Part shown: in pieces, positions 47,001 through 59,000 of the stretch
Position numbering within the stretch: the stretch's first letter is position 1
How the letters are laid out: each line of letters starts with the position of its first letter
Source of the DNA: Tamarix chinensis
Taxonomy: Eukaryota > Streptophyta > Magnoliopsida > Caryophyllales > Tamaricaceae
Length of the DNA stretch: 64,000 nucleotides
Direction: 5' to 3'
Assembly: GCA_030549775.1 (NCBI GenBank)
Contig: CM060175.1
Span: 109,794,688 to 109,858,687, forward strand
The notes under the pieces: model-generated
Databases searched by the model: none
Told to the model about the DNA's origin: nothing
Seen by the model: only the letters and a program-made list of their open reading frames with translations
Position numbers and translations under genes: made by a program

Positions 47001-50000
47001 CGTACCATTAAGCCATGAGATTGAAGAATGAAGACTAACGTGGATTAAGGCTGATATATGTTTTTAACAAACTCAATCAGATCCATCTTATGGCCAAGGA
47101 AAAAGAAGTCTGCTATTGAATAATTTTAGTGTTTTCCACTTTAGGCAGATCCAATAGTGCAATCATGAGAGGTCATACAATGCTTCAGAAACTGATGAAT
47201 TGCTCTGGTTGCAATAGTTGCTGCTTCTCATCTCAACGGCAGAGGAAACCTAGGCCAGATATGCTATCAATATCTATTGTTCTTTAGTTTGCCCTTGGAA
47301 GGATTCCCACCTTTTTGGTGGACATACTAAAAAAGCCTAGTTAATTGTCTCTGGGTCTGCTATCAATTTCTATTATTCCTTAGTTTGCCTCAGAAGGTTT
47401 CTCAGGTACTAAAAAAAACTAGTAAATTGTTGAAATGCAATGGTGTTATAGCAGTCAGCATACAAATTTAGTATAACTAACCTTTGTTGTTTCCTGGCAG
47501 GTGTAGCGGTCGCTTGATGTCAGGCTGTATGGAATGAACATCAAGACCCTGTCCGCCTAAAGGTAAAGACAATTCATTATATTCTATTCACATTCAAGAT
47601 CAGATATACCAAGATTCAAATAGAATTCCATATTTGATATATTGATGAATATATATTTTATACCCTTTTATTCTTAACTTTTGGTCTTTTATTTGAACAA
47701 TATATAAGGATAATTATAATTTTATACTTACGTGATAATAATCTCATTTATTAATTATTTTGAATTAGAATGATATAAAATTGATGGGATTAAGTTATGA
47801 GATTATTTATTATTTCCTTTAATCATATTTTGTAGGTAAAACTGGAAATCAAAGTCCAACAATACCCTTACACAGTTTTGAAAACAATGCCCAACGATCT
47901 GCAAACTGAGGGCCTTTTTTAATAAAGAAGATCATCTAAGGGTATGAAATGTGGTCACTAGCTTAGACAGGAAAGAGAAAACATACTGCAGCACCACGCC
48001 CTCTCAACAACCTTCAGACTATCATCGTACCATTAAGCCATGAGATTGAAGAATGAAGACTAACGTGGATTAAGGCTGATATATGTTTTTAACAAACTCA
48101 ATCAGATCCATCTTATGGCCAAGGAAAAAGAAGTCTGCTATTGAATAATTTTAGTGTTTTCCACTTTAGGCAGATCCAATAGTGCAATCATGAGAGGTCA
48201 TACAATGCTTCAGAAACTGATGAATTGCTCTGGTTGCAATAGTTGCTGCTTCTCATCTCAACAGCAGAGGAAACCTAGGCCAGATATGCTATCAGTATCT
48301 ATTGTTCTTTAGTTTGCCCTTGGAAGGATTCCCACCTTTTTGGTAGACATACTAAAAAAACCTAGTCAATTGCTGTCAATTTCTATTATTCCTTAGTTTG
48401 CCTCAGAAGGTTTCCCACCTTTGGGGGATACTTAAAAAAACTAGTAAATTGTTGAAATGCAATGGTGTTATAGCAGTCAGCGTACAAATTTAGTATAACT
48501 AACCTTTGTTGTTTCCTGGCAGGTGTAGTGGTCGCTTGATGTCAGGCTGTATGGAATGAACATCAAGACCCTGTCCGCCTAAAGGTAAAGACAATTCATT
48601 ATATTCTATTCACATTCAAGATCAGATATACCAAGATTCAAATAGAATTCCATATTTGATATATTGATGAATATATATTTTATACCCTTTTATTCTTAAC
48701 TTTTGGTCTTTTATTTGAACAATATATAAGGATAATTATAATTTTGTACTTACGTGATAATAATCTTATTTATTTAATTATTTTGAATTAAAATGATATA
48801 AAATTGATAGGATTAAGTTATGAGATTATTTATTATTTCCTTTAATCTTATTTTGTAGGTAAAACTGGAAATCAAAGTCCAACAATGCCCTTACACAGTT
48901 TTGAAAACAATGCCCAACAATCTGCACACTGAGGGCCTTTTTTAATAGAGAAGATCATCTAAGGGTATGAAATGTGGTCACTAGCTTAGACAGGAAAGAG
49001 AAAACATACTGGAGCACCACGCCCTCTCAACAACCTTCAGACTATCATCCTAATATTAAGCCATGAGATTGAAGAATGAAGACTAAAGTGGATTAAGTCT
49101 GATATATGTTTTAAACAAACTCAATCAGATCCATCTTATGGCCAAGGAAAAAGAAGTCTGCTATTGAATAATTTTAGTGTTTTCCACTTCAGGCAGATCC
49201 AATAGTACAATCATGAGAGGTCATACCATGCTTTAGAAACTGATGAAATTCTCTGGTTGCAATAGTTGCTGCAGTAAATTTTAGATGTATGCTGCAAGCT
49301 ATTTGAGGTGAGTGGTGCAGGACAAATGGATAGAAGTGTGGCTTTACTTTTGGATTTATTTTCATGAGCTGTCAAGTCTTCAGAAGATTCAAGACTTCTC
49401 ATCTCAACAGCATAGGAAACCTAGGCCGGATCTGCTATCAATTTCTATTGTTCTTTAGTTTGCCCTTGGAAGGATTCCCACCTTTTTGGTGAACATACTA
49501 AAAAAACCTAGTTAATTGTCTTTGGATCTGCAATCAGTTTCTATTATTCCTTAGTTTGACTCAGAAGGTTTCCCATCTTTTTAGGGGGGGGGGGGACATA
49601 CTAAAAAAAAACTAGTAAGTTGTCTGAGACTCTGCGTACATTGAAATTGCAATGGTGTCACAACAGCCACGTAAGAATGTAGTATAACTAACCCTTGTTG
49701 TTTCCTGGCAGGTGTAGCGGTCGCTTGATGTCAGGCTGTATGGAATGAACATCAAGACCCTGTCCACCTGAAAGTAAAGACAATTCATTATATTCTATCA
49801 ATATTCAAGTTCAGATATACCAAGCTTTGAATAGAACTCCATATTTGATATATTGATGAATACATATTTTATACCCTTTCCCTCTTAACTTCTAGTTTTT
49901 TTATTTAAACAACATACGAGGATAATTATAATGTTGTGCTTAAGTAATAATACTCTCGTACATATAATTATTTGAGCTAAAATAATAAAAAATTGATGGG

Positions 50001-53000
50001 TGAGATTATTTATTATTTCCTTAATTTTATTTTGTAGGTAAAACTAAAAAACAAAAGAAAAGAAAAGGAAAGGAAAAGAAAGAGTGATGGCCCGTTTAAA
50101 AAAAAAGGACACAGGCCCAAAAACAGAAAGAAAAGATGGGTGCAGAAAGAGAGGGGAAAAAGAAGGATGGCAGCAGAGCGAGAGAGGAGAAGAGAGAGAA
50201 GGCAGTAGAAGAGAAAGAGGAGACGCGGCAAAGAGACGAGGAGAAGATAGAGAGAAAGGAAAAAAAGGCAGCGCCGAGAGGGAGGAGATGGGCGACAGTG
50301 AGGGCGAGAGAAAAGAGAGAGACCAGTGCTACGAGAGAAGACAGGTGCAGAGGGATGATGGCAGCAGAGACGAGAGAGACAAGACACGGTGGAGGTGAGA
50401 AAAAAAAGGGACCAAAATTTTTGAAGAAAAATTATACGAAACCGAAGAAAACTTCTCATCTATATTTATTTTTGATCCTTTCTTCTCTAATTCTAATATA
50501 TATTTTTGTATAATTTATTTATTTATTATGATTGGCTAAATAATTATTGTTGGAAAAGAGATTAAAGCCCTATATCATGATTTGAGATGTAATATTAATT
50601 TTCTTTATTTTACAAGATTGTCTTACTCCATTTTAATTGCTAATATTTATATATATGATTCTATTAAGTAAGATTTATGTAGTGCATGCCTTGTTATGGT
50701 TTTCTCATAATAATAGTATGTAAAATTATATGCTTATTAGGTGGCTATATAAACATGCTACAATTCATGTGTATAAATTGCAACTAGGTTAGATAACAAT
50801 TCACCTAATAATTTTGTGATTTTAACCGAAATAGTGGAATGTTTAGATACGTGTGGGTCAAAGGAGGGGAATATAACTAGAAATGCTTGAGGTATTAGTT
50901 TGGGTATTTAGATTAACATTATTCCACTCGGCCTCAATGATTTGAATCTAGTTAAATATAGGAACCTCTTGTTATGACTATACTGCTAGAATTTAATATG
51001 ATTTAATATTGACGCTTTGTCGTATAAATCTTTTTAGGGAACTAATATAAAGTGTATAGACCTACTTTTGGCTTGCAACTTAGTCAGTTTCTTTCTTGTG
51101 ATTAAAAGATGATTGAGAAATTATTTTTTTATTTTAACCTAATCTAGTGGTAGATTTCAACTTTCCTAGCACATTCATCATATTTGCATTCATCTATTTT
51201 TAGTCTTTTCTTTTATTTATTTTCTCATTATTTTAAAACCCCTGTATCCATATTTTTCTCATTATTAGTTTTTCCTTATTTATTTATTTTTGAGAGAGTT
51301 CAGAGTTTTAGTTAGTCATTGTGTTTTATTTTCTTCTTGTGATTACCAAATAAAGGTAAGTCTTCTCAATACCCGACTTACAAAAGATGCCTTTATTTAC
51401 CAATACTACAATTGACAACAAGAAGATTTAAATTGGTCCAGGCTATACCAATTTTTGACACTATCGCCGAGGATTGGTAGTTTTGCCTTTATTTTGCTAT
51501 TATTTTTACATGTTTTAGTGTCCTCTGTGTTTTTCTTAAGTCATTATTTTTTTTTTCTTTTGTGTGTTTTCTTTATCTCTCGTGTGGTTTACTTGTTTAT
51601 GGTATTATTGTTAATATAGGTGCTCTCTGGTGAATGCACATAGAAGGAAATCCACAATGAGAGTCTTTGTCATTGAATCTTGAATCAAAGAAATCTATTC
51701 AAGCCAGTAGAAAGCCAAAAATTTCTAGTTATCCTTCATTACAAAGAAATGAAGACAAGATTTTGGGTTATTCCTCATCATTAGAAGTAGAAGAAGAGGC
51801 TTCCAATATCTATACATCGAAAGAGCCTATAAACTTTGCTCCTATGGAAACTAATAGAAGTTTGTAAGAGTTGGCAGCCCACAATGTAGTAGAAGCCGTC
51901 CCTACATTTACTAGTTATCTTGAGCCCGCTGATGACCAAAAAAGAGATTTTGAGCTCAAGTTTAGCTGACTTTCCACTTTCCTGGACTTCCTAATAAGGA
52001 TCCTAACAAGTTTCTAAAGAGTTTAAGTTCATATTTGTTTCTATGTGCCCTAAGGATGCAGATCTTCACATCTTGAAGCTTAAGACATTTCCATTTGCCT
52101 TGGTAGATGGTGTTAAGGATTGGCTCTATGAATTACCTACAGGACATCTCTACTCTTGTGACAATTTAGCTAGTGCATTCTTACAAAAGTATTTTCTTGC
52201 TTCACGTGCCACAGTGCTAAGGAAAAGAATCACCAAAATTCAGCAAGAGCCTAATAAGATATTCCATGCTTAGTACAAAAGGTACAAAGCCTTGCTACCA
52301 CAGTACTCACAGCATGGGATAAAAGAAGAGAACTTGTTTTAATACTTTTACGAGGGACTCACTCCACTTGAGAGAAATATGTTGCATGTAGTTAGTGGTA
52401 GTACTTTCATGGATAAGGATCCTACTTCATCTCAAGATTTTTTGAAAAATCGAGCCTCTACCATGCAACAATACGATTGTTTTTCTACCTACACAAGACT
52501 AAATGAGGTAAGTGCAAGCCAATTTGATGATAGACTCAACCAACTCACTACTCTTATTTCGTAGATTGCCACAACTACAAGAGAGGAATATGTCCAGCGA
52601 TAGGACATCCTAATGATAAATGTCCACAAATAATTAAAAGAGAGGATCATGAGCAAGTAAATGCCGTTGAAGTTTCAAATGCATACCATCTAAATATGCG
52701 CAATCATCCAAATTTCCGTTGGAAATATAATAATGATGTTCTTAATCCTCCAGGTTTCAATCAAGTGGTATCGGGTCTCTATCAAAAACCACAAGAAGGA
52801 TCCTCTCAACCTCATACTCCAACTATTGACAAATATGACAAGAATCAAGATGTTTGAGTTGTTGACAAATGGACAGAATTAGATGATACAAAGCCAGTTG
52901 AACATGGACAAGAGAGAGTCAAATATAGAGCATCCAATGGGAGAAGTGGTACTCAGCTAAACCATGATATATGGAAACTACCTAGTAGTACCATAATCAA

Positions 53001-56000
53001 TCCAAAGGAAAACTTTGCATCAGCTGATGTAGTATTAACAAGGAGTGGCAACATGTGCTCCAAACAAGTCTAAGGAGAATTTAGAGCAGTTGGAAGAAGA
53101 CCTCATCATAGAAGGAGGGGAGAACATGCAAAGCTGACAGCATAGGAGCAAAAACAGAAAATTGGTCGCCCAACCCGCTGTTCAGCAGAAACTAAAGAGC
53201 TCCTCAAATGGTACGCCCTTAACCATTTCAAATTTTGCTATTACTAACCCTATCTCTGATGCTCATTTTTCTTGTAGACTATCCAAGTTAAAGAAGGATG
53301 AGAGTGATCAAGCTATATCGGATACGCTCAAGAAGGTGCAAATCAACGACCCACTCCTAGAAGCTATTAAGCAAGTGCTCAAATCTGCAAAATTTTTAAA
53401 ATAGTTATGCATCACAAGGAAGAGACTGTGATAAAAGGAAGTGGTAAGGATGAGTGCATAATTATCTACTATCATACAAAGTAAGTTACCTTCAAAGTGT
53501 AAAGATCCTAGAAACTATACTGTTCCATGTGTAATTGGTAGCAATAGGTTTGAAAATGTCATGTTAGACCTAAATGCATCCATTAATGTCATGCCATATT
53601 CTATTTATGCATCTTTAGGTTTAGGAGAGCTTGAGAAAGATAATGTTATTATACAACTTGTTGACCATTCTAATGCATTCCCCAAAGGTGATGTTCTTGT
53701 GCAGATTGGTACATTTGTATTTCTGGCGGACTTCTACATTTTGGATATGAATGAAAGTAACTCGAGTCCAATGTAGTTGCTCATAGAAAGACCCTTCATG
53801 AGAACCGATCGCACAAACATAGACGTTTATACTGGTTCTCTCACCATGGCATTTGATGGAGAAATCATAAGCTTCAACATCTTCGAGGCCATAGACGACC
53901 ACTCTTGTTATACTATTAACAACATTAAAGTTTTGGCTCAGGATTACTTTAAGGAGGATGAACATGATCCATTGTGAAAAGCTTAAGCCTGGATGAGAAA
54001 GGAGAAGAGATTTTTTTGGAGGAGATAGAAACGATACTTGTCCCACATATTGTACATATCGTGGCATACATGGAGGCAAATCCACCATATTGGCATGGAT
54101 CCCCTTCTTATTTTGATTCCTTTAGCTACTAACAAGGCTATATCTTATGTGATTCAGGCCTCTACAATAGAGCTCAACCCATTACCAGATCACTTGAAAT
54201 ATAACTACTTGCAAGATAGCGAACCCTTCTCGTAATCATATCTTTCAAGTTGATAGAAAAAAAAACAAAAAAGCAAGCTTTCGGAAGTCCTTAGAGATTA
54301 TAGAACTACTACTGGATGGATGTTACCAGACATCAAAGGGATAAGCCCTACAATGTGTGTTCATCGCACACTTTTAAAGGAGCTAAGTCTATTAGAGAAT
54401 CCTAATGTAGGCTTAATCCTTCTAAGATGGAAGTAATAAAGAAGGAGACCATTAAGCTCTTGAATTGCAAAGTCATCCATCTCGGATTCTAAATGGACGA
54501 TGTCTATTCAAGTGGTACCTAAAAAGTTGAGGGTCACTGCAGTAGAGATGAGGAGAACGAGTTTGTCCCACAAAGGACAATGACTAAACATTGAGTATGC
54601 GGACTAGACACTTCCCACTACCATTTATTAATCAAATACACAAGAGATTGGTCGGTCATTCCCATTATTGTTTCCTTGATGGGCATTGGTTATAACCAAT
54701 TTCACATAGCAGAGGAGGATCAAGAGAATACAGCCTTTACATGCCCATTTGACACATTTGCTTATTGATGCATGCCCTTCGGGCGTTACACCAAAGATGT
54801 ATGGTTAGTATTTCTTCTGATAATATTGAGAAGATTATTGAGATTTTTTATGGATGATTTTAGTGTCTTTGGTGATACTTTTGAATCTTACCTTAAAATT
54901 TTGGACTTTAATTTTGAAAATTTTGAAATAATGTGAAAAAACTAACCATGTACTTAATTGGAAAAAGTATTATTTTATAGTGACACAAGGAACTGTACTT
55001 GGTCATTTTCTCTCATCTAGAAGGATAGAGGTTGATAAAGCTAAAGATAAATGTTGTGCGCTTCTTGCCCTCTCTCACTTGTGTGTGAGAGGTGCATTCT
55101 TTTCTTGGACATGCACACTTCTATTGACGATTCATAAGGACTTTTTAGCATTACATGACCATCAACACCCTTTTACAGAAGGACATGGCTTTCAACTGGA
55201 ATAAAGAATGTCTGCAAGCATTTGATGAACTCAGAAAAGCTCTTAATGACAGTCTCAGTGATGCTACCTCCAAATTGGTCCCTGCCATTTGAGATCACGT
55301 GATGCCTTTAACTATGCGATTAGCGCAGCCTTGGGACAACGGAAGGACAAAAAGCCATATGCCATCTATTACGCTTCAATGACTTTTAATGATGCTCGGT
55401 TGAATTACTACACTAACGAGAAAGAACTGATATTTGCTTTTGAAAAATTTAGATCATATTTACTTTAAACTAAAGTTATTATTTTTACATACCATGTAAC
55501 AATGAAGTATTTATTGTCTAAAAAGGAAGCAAAGCCCCGACTGATAAGATGGGTAGTTTGATGTGGAGATTAAGGACAAAAAAGGGAGTGAGGATGTAGT
55601 AGCAAATCACTTGAATCACATGATTCAAGATGGTGAACCTATACTATTGATTGAGAATTTTCTAGATGAGTAACTCTTTGGATACAAACAAGAATACCAT
55701 GGTTTGCTAATATTATGAACTATCTTGTTACTCAAAAGCTACCTATTGACATGTCACGATCTGTGAAAACTTAATTAGAAAGGAGGAGCCCAATATGTTT
55801 GGGATGACCCTTATTTATGGAAATTTGGTACTGATGGTATAAGGAGGACATGTGCGCTTGATTCCGAATGTGAGCATATTTTATCACAATGTCATACTTT
55901 ATATTTTGGATGACACTTTGGTGCCAAAAACCGCCTTCAAGGTTCTTGAAGCTGGTTTTTATTGGCCTATACTATTTAGATATGATAACACTTATTGCAT

Positions 56001-59000
56001 AAGATATGACAAGTGTCAATACCAGGTAACATTGGTGTTAAAGATCAAATGCCCTTAACCTCTATCATACTCGTAGGCATTGATTTTATGAGTCCATCTC
56101 CATCTTCTAAGGGTTATCTCTATATTATTCTTGCTATGGATTATGTGTCAGACTGGATTGCAAGTTTCTTCCAATCTCACATCTTTTCTAGGTTTGGCAT
56201 TCTTAGAGTGATCATCGGTGATGAGGATCACACTTTTGCAACCGGACGATCGAATCTTTTCTATGCAAGTATGGGGTTACACATAAAGTTTCTACATCCT
56301 ATCACCCCAAACTAATATGCAAGTAAAAGTATTTAACTGAGAAATCAAGAAGATATTAGAGAGGATTGTGAGCCCGAATCAAAATGATTGGAGCTTAAGG
56401 TTAGATGATATCTTGTAGGCTTATAGAAATGCCTATAAAATGCCCACAGGTATGTCTCCCCTTCGGCTTGCTTATGGAAAAACATGGCATCTAACCATAA
56501 AGCTTGAGTATAAGGTATGGCGGGCTATGAAGAATATGAACATGAGCATAAATTCCGTTAGAACATATAAGAAGCTATAGCTTCATGAGCTTCAAGAGAT
56601 AAGGGATGATACTTTTGAGAGTGTTACGGTATACAAAGAGAAGACAAAAGTTTTTCATGATAAGATGATTCATGAAAAGTCATTTCTTATGGTTCAAAAA
56701 GTGTTACTTTACCATTCCCGACTTCGCTTATTCCCAATTAAGTTGTGTTCCAGATGGTTGGTCCTTTTATTGTTACTCGTGTTTTCCCTCATGGTGTTAT
56801 ACAGATCAGCAGCGAGACAATGAGGAACAAGTCCAAAGTTAATGGTCACAGGCTTAAGCCCTACTAGCCATTCATGGAGCATAACGTTGAAGAGGTGCAG
56901 CTGCAGGAAGCATCCACCCTAACTAAATAAATCAACATCACGCCAGGCTAATGATGTAAAAACAAGCGATGTTTAAGAGGCAACCCGATATTACAGGGAG
57001 TTTTATGCCCTTTATTTTATCTATCTATTTATTTATTTATTTATTTATTTATCTCTCTATACTTAAATTACATGTTCTTTTACTTGGCTACACATTGAGG
57101 ACAACGTGTGATTTAAGTGTGGAGGTTTTTGTGAGTAGTGTTGTGTGTTTGCATGTTTGTGCGTGTGTTTACATATAGTTCAAAAAAAATGCATATTTTT
57201 AGTGTGTTTTTGGTCTGTTTAAAGTCTTAGGACCCTCAACTAATTAATGATGATTATATATTTAAAATATATATTTTTTGAGTGAATTCATATAAAATAA
57301 TATATATGCCTTGACTTAAAATTTTCTTTACAAACCTATACATATTTAATTGCTTTGGTTATTACTTGTCGTACCTCTTATAACGGACTCTAGAGATTAC
57401 TAAAACTTAATCTTGTGCTAGTCCAAGCTTATAGTAAAAACATGCTCTGACTAATAAAATGATAAAGGTAACATAGGATTTTCCGCCACATGACCAAATA
57501 ACTTGTATCCTAATTTGTGTACACAGGATGTACACCCCATAGTAGTTGTTTGAGTCTATACATTAACCATTTATTTTTCTTTATTACCCACATTAAATAA
57601 TCCCTGGGCATTATCTTTACCCTGGCCTAAAGCTAGTGGAAAGGAATTATTTTATTGTATTGTAGAGATATAGTAGTTGTGTATTTGATAATATGTGGAG
57701 GAGGTATATGTGTTTATGTTGAGAAAGGAATTGGTTGTGTTTGGAGGTGAAGGATAAAAAATATATATTCATTGTTTTCCCATTAGTTTTTTTATTTTTC
57801 AATTAAAAAAAATATAAAAAAATGAAAATGAAAAATGAAAAAATAAAATAAAAAAGGATATGACATAAGGAAGTGAGGGAGATATGGAGATGACTTTGAG
57901 AAAGTTCTATTCATGTTCTATTTTAATTTTTATTTTATCTCATTGTTTTAGTTTGGTGTTAAGGTTGAGGTGCATGTTATTGATCATCAATGATGTGAAG
58001 TTAATGCTTATATTTTATCTGATTAGTAGAGCTCCACTAGTTCTTGACCTTTTAGCATCATAATCCTGGAATACTCCATACCCATTATACCTCAATCCTG
58101 CTTCAACCTATAAAAGTGTTATTTGATTATTGAAATAGGCAACCTTTGATCTGATGGAGATTAGTCACAAAATTTAAGCATAAATCATATCCATTTGGTA
58201 GGTGTTTGATATCTTTCATGAGTTTTTTTATCCACAAGAATATAAAATTTTATTATTTAAATATTAGTTGATTACTATTTTTATCATTTCATATCTCACA
58301 TATCTTAGTACATTTTTTTATATATTTGTTCCCATGAATCCGAGAGAGAGAGAAATCGAGGGTATCCTTAGTGTGGATGGGTCTTGATGTGACTAAGGCA
58401 TGACAGATTTTCATCTATATTATTGCTTTATCCATATTTGTTATGTTTATGTGTGAACCCTAAGTTGAAATTAACACTTTAAAATTTTCAATGCTAAATT
58501 TTGGTCAAGTGTTAGTCTTTGTGTTATCAAAGTAGAAGATTCTAAGACATCATTAGTTAAGAGAATTCGAGTTGAGTTTTTCAGCTTCTATTTGAATTAT
58601 GCGTGATTTTATAGGTATATCATCGGCAAAAAACCCTCACAAAACCTCACTCATCCTCCAACGGTAACCTAGGGTTTAACATGTTTATTGCACACACTAA
58701 GTGCAATCGTAAGACCTATGAAAGTGACTAGTTAATTTTATTTATTTATTGATTTTTCATTTCAAATCATGTCTCGCTTAAGGAATACATATTTTTACAT
58801 ATTTTATATCTGTTTAATCATAACTTTTGGTCTTTTATTCAAACAATATATGAGGATAATTATAATTTTATACTTAAGTGATAATAATTTTATATATTTA
58901 ATTATTTGAGATAAAATGATATAAAATTGATGGGCTTAAGTTATGAAATGTTTTATTATTTTCTTTAATTTTATTTTGTAGGTAAAACTGAAAAACAAAA

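Larger units (their letters stand above)
44590..50045 (-). repeat. Four tandem intragenic units of about 1 kb
   Basis: Units: 44590-46830, 46850-47870, 47880-48890 and 48890-50045. Shared landmarks in each are CAATGCCCAACAATCTGCA, CACCACGCCCTCTCAACAAC, the TCATGAGAGGTCATAC segment, the 75-nt exon, and an AT-rich tail ending TTTTGTAGGTAAAACT. Unit 1 has an extra segment of about 1.05 kb (44900-45953). Units 2 and 3 share a deletion of about 140 bp (after TTGCTGC), so they arose from one another or from a deleted parent. The minus frames at 46186-45992 and 49402-49211 fall in the part deleted from units 2 and 3. Confidence 0.92.

Noticed and set aside
50013..50513. Charged frames on both strands near 50084-50513 and at 58936-59231
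   Set aside because: They are low-complexity purine-rich LTR sequence with overlapping frames on both strands.
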